9,698 nt of DNA from an uncultured Bacillota bacterium (GTDB taxonomy: Bacteria; Bacillota; Clostridia; Peptostreptococcales; Anaerovoracaceae): positions 1 through 9,698 of the forward strand of contig CAMJRV010000061.1 of assembly GCA_946408315.1 (NCBI GenBank). Reading direction: 5' to 3'. Positions 1 through 7,936 of the stretch are shown one piece after another (positions within the stretch are counted from its first letter, which is position 1; each line of letters starts with the position of its first letter). Made by a program: the position numbers and the translations under genes. The notes under the pieces were generated by a model. That model was not told the origin of the DNA and ran no database searches. It was given only the letters and a program-made list of their open reading frames with translations.

Positions 1-10
1 TGTTACTCGT

Positions 11-1672
11 CTATTCAGAAAGGCTGTTAATAAACTGAATCTTGCTTTCCGGAACACCAAGCTCTAACGCTTCCCGTTTGATTTCCGGAAAACGTGTGTA
101 GTTAGCCGCAATAAGAATGTCGTACTCATTATCACATCCGGCCAGAGCTTGCGGAGACTGGATTGTCATACCGTAGAAGTCACAGCCATGCCTTGATTCA
201 TTCTTATCAAGCGCAAACGCAACCACACCGCCGGAGGCTGTAATCAAGTCAACTGCTACACTGCCCGCTGAGCCTGTCCCCCAAATCGCATATTTGGCGC
301 CCTTTCGAATTTCCAAACGCTTGCCTGCATCATCAATTTTAGACGACAACTCAACAATTTTGTTCGATTGCCATATCTTGATAATCTCGTCAATACTCTT
401 CGTGTGAGCAATACGGTCAAACCCGAACTCACGCAATGAAAGCGCAAGTTTGCTGAACAGTGCAACATATCCTCTCGATTCGCTATCCGCATTTTTTACA
501 AAGGTGGTGTCGCTGGATTTAGACAAATCCAAATAATGAAAGGTACCTGGATTGAGTACGTAATTCCCTATCCTGTCATTGAAATCATCACACAGCTCCG
601 CATTAGGACTACGCAATACAATCCAATCCTTTGCAGTTTGGAGTAACTGGTTAAGCTCTGTGCCGAAATGATCGCCAAAAGGTATAATGGCAGACTCAAA
701 TTCGTGTGTAAACAACACCGAGTTCAATGCGTTAAATCTGTCCTCATAATGCTCAATGTATGGCATTGCCGCAGAGAAAAAGCGGTTCTCTTTCTTACTT
801 TCTTCTGCTATTTTACCATTTTCAATATTGACTACATTAATCCTACCACTTTTGAGCTTCGGACTTTGAATTCGCTCCAAGCGTTCATACCACTCAGGCG
901 ACACGTCGTCTACCTCTTCCGCTGAATCGCGTGTGAACGTATCTAATGCGAACCCGCATAGTTCACACCAGTGCAATTGGTCGCCGAACTCGTCCGGTGT
1001 GCGTTTCCACCAACCCGGTTCTATTTTCCAGCCGCCCGGTCCATCAAGTATCATATCAAGCACACCCGCAATCTCACAAAAGAACGCACCTTTTGGTGTA
1101 ATGCCGGCACTCCATTCGTTCTGCAACCAGCATGCATCGCGCATTTTAACCCACTCATCGTCAGGGATACCGAGTTCTTTGCGAGTTATTAGCGCAGACT
1201 GATGGAAAATAGGATTTAGGTGATCGTTCAAACCTTGGAACGGCAGAGTATCAGTTATAATCTCATAGTGCTTCTTGTATGTCGCACCCATATTTGAAAA
1301 CATCCCGGCACCGACGACATCAATGCGCTCGACACCATCGTTTATCATCTCGAAATTGTCGAGTTCGACCCTGTGCACTTGCTTGATAAAATCTTTCTGA
1401 GGATAAACAAAAGGATTTTCGCGTTTAGGAAATTTAGAGCCAAGATAGCGGATAAACCGTTCAAATTCAGGATGCAGCGTTGGTTCGCCACCCATCATGC
1501 TGCGAATTCCCTGGTAACCATCCAACGAATCCACAGCGCGCTTAAACGTGTCAAAGTCCATAAAATACGGTTTTTTGTGATGTCCGCACAAGCGTGTGCA
1601 GTTTGAGCAGCGCTTGCCACACGCATTGGTTATATCTATCTCGATGATACGCATATGTCTTGGTGATTTCAT
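11..1672 (-). CDS. Radical SAM protein with SPASM/twitch-like cysteines and C-terminal Rossmann domain
   Basis: Predicted iron-sulfur enzyme that cleaves S-adenosylmethionine to start radical chemistry; substrate unknown. The 553-residue protein has the radical SAM cluster motif CX3CX2C at C18, C22 and C25, with a further C29, and the GGEP motif at 61-64 that contacts SAM. C181, C199 (after ITPKGAFF), C236 and C239 resemble a SPASM or twitch region holding an auxiliary cluster. Residues about 300-450 match nothing I recognise. Residues 458-550 form a Rossmann-like unit with GTGSAG at 465-470, close in layout to the tail of the preceding glycosyltransferase. The ATG directly follows that gene's TAA stop, with AGGGGGA about 10 bases upstream, so translation is probably coupled. 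The stop is TAG at 13-11. The glycan-operon setting suggests it modifies a sugar or a glycosylated carrier; this is inference. The family call is firm. Confidence 0.9.
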   Translation of the reverse strand: MKSPRHMRIIEIDITNACGKRCSNCTRLCGHHKKPYFMDFDTFKRAVDSLDGYQGIRSMMGGEPTLHPEFERFIRYLGSKFPKRENPFVYPQKDFIKQVHRVELDNFEMINDGVERIDVVGAGMFSNMGATYKKHYEIITDTLPFQGLNDHLNPIFHQSALITRKELGIPDDEWVKMRDACWLQNEWSAGITPKGAFFCEIAGVLDMILDGPGGWKIEPGWWKRTPDEFGDQLHWCELCGFALDTFTRDSAEEVDDVSPEWYERLERIQSPKLKSGRINVVNIENGKIAEESKKENRFFSAAMPYIEHYEDRFNALNSVLFTHEFESAIIPFGDHFGTELNQLLQTAKDWIVLRSPNAELCDDFNDRIGNYVLNPGTFHYLDLSKSSDTTFVKNADSESRGYVALFSKLALSLREFGFDRIAHTKSIDEIIKIWQSNKIVELSSKIDDAGKRLEIRKGAKYAIWGTGSAGSVAVDLITASGGVVAFALDKNESRHGCDFYGMTIQSPQALAGCDNEYDILIAANYTRFPEIKREALELGVPESKIQFINSLSE

Positions 1673-3016
1673 TTAATTTTGTCCCCCTACTATAATTTTA
1701 TCGTATGCAACGCCAAGTTCTTTCAAACACGCTAATGCTTCGCTTATCAGTTTCTCATTCGCATACGCAATTATCGCATATTCAAAGGTCACATTTTTTA
1801 ATTCATCAAAGCTGTGTATATATGACAGTTTTAATTTATTCTCCTGCTCTGCCCACATGACCACATCGCAATAGCCGTTCAACATAACTTGCGAGTAAAA
1901 ATGCCGTCCCATTATTCCAGCTCCGAGTATGACTATTTTGCTCTCGCGTTTGATAGCCCTATACGGGAATTGAAATCTCAAAATAGCTGTCATGTTTTCG
2001 CTTCCATATGCCCGTGCGGCCTTAAAAGCCATCTCTTCTGCGGTATTTTCCTTAACCTGCTTCACCCATAAAAATAAGCGCTCGTCATAATAGAGGCTGG
2101 CATCGCTATCACTCATATCTAACAGGTCGAATATCTCATCGCGATATTTATCGTGCAAGTATTTGAATGCCTCAAACCTATTTATTTGATCGTAAAAATA
2201 TCTAAAGAACGATGCTGCACAGTTAACGAAACTTTGTTTTACCGCATCGTATATACCCCACTCCACAAGTGAATCTTTTAATTTCATATATGGCAAATAC
2301 GCCGAATCCGGATAATTTGCAAGTCCAGCAGTCTGGTTCGTTCCCGAATTTACGCGATAATAACACAAGTATTCCCGTAATACGGCGATCCCCTCTGCAA
2401 GCACCATATAAGCAAAAGTAAAATAAGCATCGTCGGTATACTTTATTTTTTGGAATCTCAAGTTATGCGTTTCGAGAAAAGAACGCCGGAACAACTTATT
2501 CCAAGCCATTCCTTGCGAAAGCTGATAAATATCGGATGGGCAATCCAAATAGGAAAATATGTCTTTCCCCGGAATAACCTTTTCGTTCAATATACTCGGT
2601 ACTTTATATATGTTACCGGTTCTTTCATCATATTCGTAGCCGCCGAAAACAACGATATCGGCATTCGTCGAATCTGCCTTTTCTACAGCTTTTTCAAGCA
2701 TATCAAGCTCAAAAAAGTCATCGCTATCGAGTATGCTTATATATTCGCCCCTTGCTTTTTCAAGCCCTAAGTTTCGAGCGGACGCGCCGCCTAATCCTTC
2801 ATTCACCTTGCTGTAAATTCGGATACGTTTATCTTTTTCTGCAAACTCATCCAATATTGCAAGAGAATTATCCGTTGAACCGTCATTCACACAGATAATC
2901 TCTATATCACGCAACGTTTGAGCGGCGATACTTTCAAGACATTTGTTTAGAAACAACCCCGCGTTATAGACAGAGATGATTACTGAAACCTTAATGTTGT
3001 GAATATTATCAGTCAT
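1673..3016 (-). CDS. GT2 family glycosyltransferase with C-terminal Rossmann-like domain
   Basis: Predicted inverting GT-A glycosyltransferase that moves a sugar from a nucleotide donor to a growing glycan at the cytoplasmic face; donor and acceptor are unknown. In 447 residues the GT2 domain starts at VSVIISVYN (about 10-18), with VNDGSTD at 43-49, the metal-binding DSDD at 97-100, a WNKLFRRSFL stretch at 172-181 common in Bacillota GT2 enzymes, and TDD at 194-196 as probable acceptor-side acidic residues. A helical part (about 240-345) leads to a Rossmann-like domain at 358-447 with GAGIMG at 365-370. That domain resembles the tail of the radical SAM gene that follows. The start ATG overlaps the stop of the upstream gene as ATGA and has a strong CCAGGAGG site 6 bases before it. 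No transmembrane segment is evident. The DNA is AT-richer than at the operon's front. The GT2 call is secure, the tail's role is not. Confidence 0.93.
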   Translation of the reverse strand: MTDNIHNIKVSVIISVYNAGLFLNKCLESIAAQTLRDIEIICVNDGSTDNSLAILDEFAEKDKRIRIYSKVNEGLGGASARNLGLEKARGEYISILDSDDFFELDMLEKAVEKADSTNADIVVFGGYEYDERTGNIYKVPSILNEKVIPGKDIFSYLDCPSDIYQLSQGMAWNKLFRRSFLETHNLRFQKIKYTDDAYFTFAYMVLAEGIAVLREYLCYYRVNSGTNQTAGLANYPDSAYLPYMKLKDSLVEWGIYDAVKQSFVNCAASFFRYFYDQINRFEAFKYLHDKYRDEIFDLLDMSDSDASLYYDERLFLWVKQVKENTAEEMAFKAARAYGSENMTAILRFQFPYRAIKRESKIVILGAGIMGRHFYSQVMLNGYCDVVMWAEQENKLKLSYIHSFDELKNVTFEYAIIAYANEKLISEALACLKELGVAYDKIIVGGQN

Positions 3017-5577
3017 ATTAAACCTCCTGGCTGCTGCGAAGCCTGTTCCTTTACATCTTCAAAGATACGTTTGCCACAATTCTCCAGAGTATGACTCTCC
3101 GTGCCGGATTTCAAATTACTTTCCAACAAATATTCCAAGAAATATGGTAATTTTATATTGAAAAGATCTTCGGTCAAATACATTCTCCCACCCGTACTCT
3201 CCACAAACTCGGTTAGTCGTGTCTTATACTCTTGAACTATTTTTCGATATTCGTCATCACAGAGTTCAAATACCCATTCATGTACCAATCCTCCGGTTTT
3301 ATCCAAGACACACAATGAATCTCTTTGAGTTGAGTAAACACAAATTTTATCGTTTTCCGTTTTCATACAAAGAGCCGCATTATTGTCGTTCAAAATCTCT
3401 GCAATATTCGATTCGCCGCCTTTTGGCACTTGCAATTTGATTTGTGAAACAGAAAAATTATTGAAATCGACTATATCGCAAACCAAATCTCCACCACAAG
3501 ACATTTTCCATACCGAGTTATTGAGCGAAAAGACAAGGTTGTGTTTTCCCGAATATTGCAATGCAATTTTATCAATCAGACCAGACGCTTTTTTCCAAAC
3601 ACTCACAGCGGCGCCCGTGGAGTGCATAAGCCAAAATTGTGTGCCGTCAAAACAAATTGTCTCATAATCCTCTTTATCTTTTCCAAGATGATGAACCGCC
3701 GACGTACAGGAGTTCATATCAAACTCAATAAGTGCATTTGCACAGCTTGACGGCATATAAAGTTTGTCTTCAACCATACAGCTATGACTAAACCAAAATG
3801 CATCTTTCCTGTGAACAAACGGAGATAGAAGCTGTACGAAATCATCATAATAGTCTATCTCATTTGTTTCCGTATCTAAACGCAAAATTGCGCCAAACGA
3901 CAGCGGCACAAAGAAAATATATTTACCCCAAATGTGCATGCCAATAAAATTAGCCAGGTCGCCAATCGGCTGACGTTTATATTTATCATTTGCCGACTCA
4001 AAAGGTATCTGGATCAGCTCTTGCTTTCCAATATCATAAACGGCAATCGTTGTGGCGTATATTGGGGCTAAATATAACTTGTCATCTTTGCAGCATATAC
4101 CTCTATATGTTTCGTAAATAGTCTCGGACGGCAGCCAACATACCAGCCGAGTAGTTTCTGACTTCTTATTAAATTTATACAACCCATATGTATTAAAGCC
4201 GGCAAACCATATACTGTCGCCGTCATCGTAGAAGTCAAGGAGCCTTATGCGTTTGTAGTCTTGTTCGTTTAATGGCAGCCCTGGGTTTTGTATCACCATA
4301 GGCTTCCCCGTCAACTCATACAAAGCTTCCATCGAACTTGGGTCGGAGAACATCGCGTCTGACATTGCGATCGCGCCGTAGAAATCGGACGTATCATCAT
4401 AGATCCCCCACCCGCCGCGCTTGTAATCCCCAACGATCTGTTCATACTCATCCAGCAAATGCGGACGCATCGATCGGTAGGTCGCCTCACTGAGAGGATG
4501 GGGCCGCCACCAAAGGACCACATCGCCGCGGCTACGAAACGTGTCAAGAACAGAACGAAGCTTTGCCAGATATCGCTCGCCGCCCTCCAAAATCGGGCCG
4601 ACACTTGTATTGTAAAAGAGCACCTTCTTACCGTCTATTAACGTCCGCCACTCGTCCGGCAGGCTGAAATCCTCCCGCCTGGCATTCAAGACCCGATCAA
4701 ACTTCGGAGATCCGGATGCGACAAACTTTTTTTCAGCCTTTCCGAAACGGTCGGCACAATGATTCTTTTTCTCAAATTCTTTGAAAACGCGGAGATAGGT
4801 ATCGCGTACCTTTTCCGATTGGAGAAAAACCCTGTCGGCGTTCAGTACGCCGGGGCAAAGGATAAAATGCTCTTCCACAGCATCAAAAGTAGCTACGAAG
4901 TAGGGAACATAACACAGCAGTTCGGTAAAGCCTTTCAGCTTGCCACTGTAATAATCGGGATGAACACTCGTAACGAAATTTCCTTCATCGTACGGGTTAT
5001 GGATAAATATAACGTCAGGACGGCGTTCCTCAAGATGATAAGCACGCCAGTCCACCACGGGGACATCATCGGGATACAGCTCTCCCTCATAGTGCATCTG
5101 ACCAAGCCCGCCACCAGGCAGGCGATCAAAATAAGGGATCGGCACGACATATGCGTCACAACCGGAGTCTTCCTTTGCGGTAAGCCAGATCGACTCGAGG
5201 GAATCCCACATGCTCGCTTTATAGGGAAAGAAGGCGACCTCAATCCTGTCGGGAGCCAGCTCGCTTCTGACGCTGTTTTCGATTCGGAAGAGCTGTTTCT
5301 GCAAAGATTCTGTAAGACTCGCGTCAGCTGTTTCGATCCCCTCACCGACGCGATACAAACTCTCGTGATATTCTTCCAGCAGAGCCACCGTCTTCGTTCC
5401 CTCGCCTTGGACAACCTCGATGAATTCTCCAATTTGAACGGCTCCCTCCTGACAGTCTCCAAGAAGGCGCAAAACCGCTGAAAACTTCCCTTGTAGAAAC
5501 AGACGCTTGATTTCAGCATTCGCCTCATCCAGCGTCGCAATAATGTCCAGAATTTGTTTGTGCTGATGCTTTCGCAT
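3013..5577 (-). CDS. CDP-glycerol glycerophosphotransferase-like GT-B enzyme fused to a beta-propeller
   Basis: Probable polyol-phosphate or sugar transferase carrying a propeller domain. I chose ATG 5577 (854 residues) because GGAG at 5589-5586 sits 8 bases before it; an in-frame GTG at 5586 would abut that site. Residue numbers here count from the GTG. Residues 1-110 are helical. Residues 115-435 are GT-B, resembling the glycerophosphotransferase family: FFPYKASMWDSLESIW at 119-134, HNPYDEGNFVTSVHP at 196-210, RPHP at 361-364 and SDPSSMEALYE at 414-424, the usual donor-binding region. From about 455 to 775, some seven strand-rich repeats (near 458, 504, 556, 608, 650, 691 and 747; for example IWFAGFNTYGLYKF, KLYLAPIYATTIAVYD) indicate a beta-propeller. 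A helical tail ends the protein. GC falls sharply near the domain border. There is no signal peptide. The transferred group is unknown; the propeller may bind glycan or partner. Confidence 0.85.
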   Translation of the reverse strand: MRKHQHKQILDIIATLDEANAEIKRLFLQGKFSAVLRLLGDCQEGAVQIGEFIEVVQGEGTKTVALLEEYHESLYRVGEGIETADASLTESLQKQLFRIENSVRSELAPDRIEVAFFPYKASMWDSLESIWLTAKEDSGCDAYVVPIPYFDRLPGGGLGQMHYEGELYPDDVPVVDWRAYHLEERRPDVIFIHNPYDEGNFVTSVHPDYYSGKLKGFTELLCYVPYFVATFDAVEEHFILCPGVLNADRVFLQSEKVRDTYLRVFKEFEKKNHCADRFGKAEKKFVASGSPKFDRVLNARREDFSLPDEWRTLIDGKKVLFYNTSVGPILEGGERYLAKLRSVLDTFRSRGDVVLWWRPHPLSEATYRSMRPHLLDEYEQIVGDYKRGGWGIYDDTSDFYGAIAMSDAMFSDPSSMEALYELTGKPMVIQNPGLPLNEQDYKRIRLLDFYDDGDSIWFAGFNTYGLYKFNKKSETTRLVCWLPSETIYETYRGICCKDDKLYLAPIYATTIAVYDIGKQELIQIPFESANDKYKRQPIGDLANFIGMHIWGKYIFFVPLSFGAILRLDTETNEIDYYDDFVQLLSPFVHRKDAFWFSHSCMVEDKLYMPSSCANALIEFDMNSCTSAVHHLGKDKEDYETICFDGTQFWLMHSTGAAVSVWKKASGLIDKIALQYSGKHNLVFSLNNSVWKMSCGGDLVCDIVDFNNFSVSQIKLQVPKGGESNIAEILNDNNAALCMKTENDKICVYSTQRDSLCVLDKTGGLVHEWVFELCDDEYRKIVQEYKTRLTEFVESTGGRMYLTEDLFNIKLPYFLEYLLESNLKSGTESHTLENCGKRIFEDVKEQASQQPGGLI
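3017..3030 (-). promoter_or_regulatory. Strong ribosome binding site inside the end of the GT-B/propeller gene
   Basis: On the minus strand CCAGGAGG precedes TTTAAT and then the ATG of the second GT2 gene. It lies within the last codons of the upstream gene (the PGGLI tail), whose stop overlaps this ATG. It supports both the start choice and independent or coupled re-initiation. Confidence 0.8.
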
Positions 5578-5590
5578 GAACTTCACTCCG
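5578..5590 (-). promoter_or_regulatory. Ribosome binding site that decides the start of the GT-B/propeller gene
   Basis: CGGAG on the minus strand lies 8 bases before ATG 5577. The upstream in-frame GTG (5586-5584) touches this same motif and could not use it, so the ATG is preferred. The rest of the 72-base gap to the preceding gene is AT-rich (ATATATATAG) and holds TTGATC-17-TATAGA on the minus strand, which is too poor a match for me to call a promoter. Confidence 0.6.
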
Positions 5591-5649
5591 TCGTTAAAGA
5601 TTGAAGGGTTTCTTTTCGTCCTTCTCTATATATATTCGACAAAAAGCGA

Positions 5650-7731
5650 TCAAACTTTAACCCCTTTTGCGTCCAGTTCCGCCTTCATCCGCCCGATATC
5701 CGGGTCGTTGGGAAGAATCTCGTCAAAGCTCAGGATGATTTCCCGCGCTTCCTGAAACATTTTCTGATCGATCAGCTGCCTGAGATTTTTTCTGACGATT
5801 TGCGCATATGCCTCCAATTCGCTGACTGCTTCCTGCTTTTCTCCGCCCATTTGCGCCGCGATTCTTTCGGATAGGAGCTCCACCCCTTTTTTCATCTCCG
5901 GATAAGCCTGCAGCGACAGCTTCAATGTCCTGACATAGGCAGCCTGATCGGAAACTTCAAGCTCCCGGGCCAGCCCCATATACATGAGAAATGCGTCTTC
6001 CCGGCTCTTTAGCAGATGTGCCTTCCCCGTCAGAATATTTTCGTGGTAAATTTGCCGGACATAGGCGATCCCATCCTCGAGATAGCGGTTCAAGACCCAC
6101 TCGTATTGTCGGTCTCCCAGAGAATCCGCAAGCAGAAGGTTCCGCTCCATAATTTTGATTACCCTGAGTTCTTCCTGACTGTACTCACTCGGATAAGCCT
6201 GCAAATATTCGCAATAGACGGCGGAAAGATCGCTGTATTTCACATCGAGATATTGGAAAAAAAGCTCCAGATTCTCCTCATAAATATGTAAGTCGATCAA
6301 GTCGAGAGGCCGTTTTCCCTTTAAAATAAAATAGAAAAGGTCTCCGTAATAGCTGTCCAATTCGTCCAGCGAAAGCGTTCCGACGGCCTCCAGTATTCCG
6401 GCATCGATGATTTCGCTTCCGCCCAGAAGTCGAACCCGGTTCAGGATTCCGTAGTCTGTCTCCTCCTTCTGAAAAATCCGGGCTGCCGCTTCCCGTTCCG
6501 ACGCATACCGCAGCAAGGCCTCTACCAGGGTTCGATAAAAATGAGTTCTCAGCCGCAGATCATCCAGCGCCTTGATTTTCTCATAAAATTCACCTAGCAG
6601 GTCATAGTTTTGCAAATCCAGCGCCAAGGTGACGCAATAGACAACAGCTTTTTGCAGCAGGTCGGCGGATTTGATCTCATGCAGCGCTTCCAGCGCTTTC
6701 ACAGTTTGACCGGACCCTGTATATAAAACGAATAGATCAAAGTACGCCTCTTCTCGGCCGTTCAGCGTATAGCTGAAAATCCGGATATCTTGTTTCGAGT
6801 TTTGGTCGTACCGATCAAGATGGGATAAGTATTTTTGGTAGCTCTGAATTGCCTCTTCTGTCTGCTTCATCGTCATTTGGGCTTTCGCCATATAAAACCA
6901 GAGATCCACAAGCCAGTCTTTCATTTCAATCCCCGCTTTTGCAATCTCCACCGATTGCTCCGGTTTTCCGTTCATCAGATAGAGATGGGAGAGGTTGCTG
7001 TAGACGTAAAGATAGTCCTCAGGGTTCCGCTTCTGCTCCTTCATAATTTCATACGCCTTCACAGCCGGCTGTAGCGCTGATTTCGTGTCTTTATAAGAAG
7101 CATAAGTCCTCGACAACTGGTGCCAATAATGAATATCTAAAGGATTTTCTTCCAGCGCCTGCAGAAGAATCGACTCATACTGTTGTAATTTCCGCTCCTT
7201 CAGCGCAGGATCATCGCCGATATAACCATAGTGGTTCAGCATGGCCTCCAGCATGCAAAATGGCAGTTCAAATTGCGGCTGTTCATGGATCGCCCCTTCA
7301 AACCGAAACGTCTTTGTCTTTCGGAACAGCCTCATCGCCGACATGATAGAAAACCTCTCATCATTTCTGGTTTCATAAAAGCTTTTGATCTGAACCGTGG
7401 CAGCATGATAGCGTTTGGATGCCTTCCCCATCAGAAAGTCGACGATGGCGGCGTATTCTACCAACTCTTCGTCAGCGTCAATAAAAAAAAACCAATCACC
7501 GTTGGCGTAGTTTACCGTAAAATTTCTTATCTTTGCATAGTCGTTTTCCCAGGGATGGGAGTAGACTTTATCCGTATACCCTTTCGCAATCGCGACAGTA
7601 CGATCCGTCGAACCCGTGTCGACAACGATCAATTCGGAAGGAACCGCCTCCATGAGCGGTCGAAGACTGGACAGGCATCGTTCCAGGTTCGCCTCTTCAT
7701 TTTTCACCATCATACCAATACTTAACTTCAA
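5650..7731 (-). CDS. GT2 glycosyltransferase with long helical-repeat (TPR-like) C-terminus, SunS-like
   Basis: Predicted cytoplasmic glycosyltransferase, first gene of the glycan operon. Of 693 residues the first 230 or so form a GT2 domain of the kind seen in SunS and related enzymes: KLSIGMMVKNEEANL at the N-terminus, VVDTGSTD at 36-43, the metal-binding DADEE at 85-89, the YAKIRNF stretch at 65-71 and EGAIHEQ at 145-151. From about 180 to the end the protein is almost wholly helical, with TPR-like units (for example 240-300, containing YSNLSHLYLMNGKPEQSVEIAKAG), which often bind peptide or protein acceptors. The start is TTG at 7731, supported by AAGGAAGGGG 6 bases upstream and by the fit of KLSIGMMVKNE to family N-termini. 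Family members glycosylate peptides or surface proteins, so a protein acceptor is plausible but unproved. A T9 run codes for the FFF just before DAD. Confidence 0.9.
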   Translation of the reverse strand: MKLSIGMMVKNEEANLERCLSSLRPLMEAVPSELIVVDTGSTDRTVAIAKGYTDKVYSHPWENDYAKIRNFTVNYANGDWFFFIDADEELVEYAAIVDFLMGKASKRYHAATVQIKSFYETRNDERFSIMSAMRLFRKTKTFRFEGAIHEQPQFELPFCMLEAMLNHYGYIGDDPALKERKLQQYESILLQALEENPLDIHYWHQLSRTYASYKDTKSALQPAVKAYEIMKEQKRNPEDYLYVYSNLSHLYLMNGKPEQSVEIAKAGIEMKDWLVDLWFYMAKAQMTMKQTEEAIQSYQKYLSHLDRYDQNSKQDIRIFSYTLNGREEAYFDLFVLYTGSGQTVKALEALHEIKSADLLQKAVVYCVTLALDLQNYDLLGEFYEKIKALDDLRLRTHFYRTLVEALLRYASEREAAARIFQKEETDYGILNRVRLLGGSEIIDAGILEAVGTLSLDELDSYYGDLFYFILKGKRPLDLIDLHIYEENLELFFQYLDVKYSDLSAVYCEYLQAYPSEYSQEELRVIKIMERNLLLADSLGDRQYEWVLNRYLEDGIAYVRQIYHENILTGKAHLLKSREDAFLMYMGLARELEVSDQAAYVRTLKLSLQAYPEMKKGVELLSERIAAQMGGEKQEAVSELEAYAQIVRKNLRQLIDQKMFQEAREIILSFDEILPNDPDIGRMKAELDAKGVKV

Positions 7732-7747
7732 GACAAACCCCTTCCTT
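7732..7747 (-). promoter_or_regulatory. Ribosome binding site for a TTG start
   Basis: AAGGAAGGGG on the minus strand (7747-7738) is followed by a 6-base spacer and TTG 7731. The next in-frame ATGs code for the conserved MMVKNEE stretch, so starting there would delete the first strand of the GT2 fold. The TTG is therefore the better start. Confidence 0.7.
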
Positions 7748-7788
7748 TACGCACCGATCCTCATTGGGCGCAAATACAATTCTTCCGC

Positions 7789-7851
7789 TTGGCGGATTAA
7801 CCAAATTCCGACAGTTTTCACGATATAATTACAATATTATAAAACCGCCAA
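7789..7851. repeat. Inverted repeat TTGGCGG / CCGCCAA around the operon promoter
   Basis: TTGGCGGATT at 7789-7798 is matched in inverse orientation by AAACCGCCAA at 7842-7851, with nine of ten positions agreeing and a perfect seven-base core. One arm is in the -35/-10 spacer, the other in the transcribed leader, with centres about 56 bases apart. The leader arm also belongs to a small hairpin, TCCGC-TTG-GCGGA at 7784-7796. This could be a pair of operator half-sites or coincidence. Confidence 0.35.
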
Positions 7852-7859
7852 AATGTCAA
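7831..7859 (-). promoter_or_regulatory. Sigma-A type promoter of the glycan operon
   Basis: On the minus strand a perfect -35 TTGACA (7859-7854), a 17-base spacer and a -10 TATTGT (7836-7831, four of six consensus bases) stand about 100 bases before the TTG start of the first glycosyltransferase. Surrounding DNA is strongly AT-rich. Transcription would start near 7824 and leave a leader of about 90 bases. This gap between converging signals of two gene groups is where a promoter is expected. Confidence 0.65.
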
Positions 7860-7893
7860 GTTTGCAGGGGTTGTAAGAGCTGAAGAGATATGG

Positions 7894-7936
7894 AAAAAAG
7901 CAGTCGCCGGTCAATCCTGATTTAAGATCACGATTG
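7894..7936 (-). terminator. Possible terminator overlapping the end of the zinc-ribbon gene
   Basis: On the minus strand CAATCgTGAT-CTTAA-ATCAgGATTG (7936-7912) forms a 10-base stem with one mismatch that spans the stop codon. Twelve bases later comes TTTTTT (7899-7894). A second pairing, AGCA with TGCT, would bring the stem base next to the T-run. It is not a textbook terminator because of the intervening bases, but it lies where the right-hand gene group should end, before the promoter at 7859. Confidence 0.4.

Noticed and set aside
4759..5481. Open frame of 240 codons on the plus strand
   Set aside because: It is fully antisense to the well-supported transferase domain, shows no recognisable motif, and lies in the GC-richer part where mirror frames stay open by chance.
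4935..5540. Open frame of 201 codons on the minus strand in another frame
   Set aside because: It overlaps the GT-B gene in the same direction; its translation is rich in Arg, Ser and Cys without motifs, while the main frame has conserved family motifs throughout.
5591..5649. Internal promoter between the first two operon genes
   Set aside because: TTGATC-17-TATAGA matches consensus at only four of six positions in each box, and the tract is simply AT-rich.
7231..7725. Open frame of 164 codons on the plus strand
   Set aside because: It is antisense to the catalytic GT2 domain of the first glycosyltransferase, with no motifs or good ribosome site noted.
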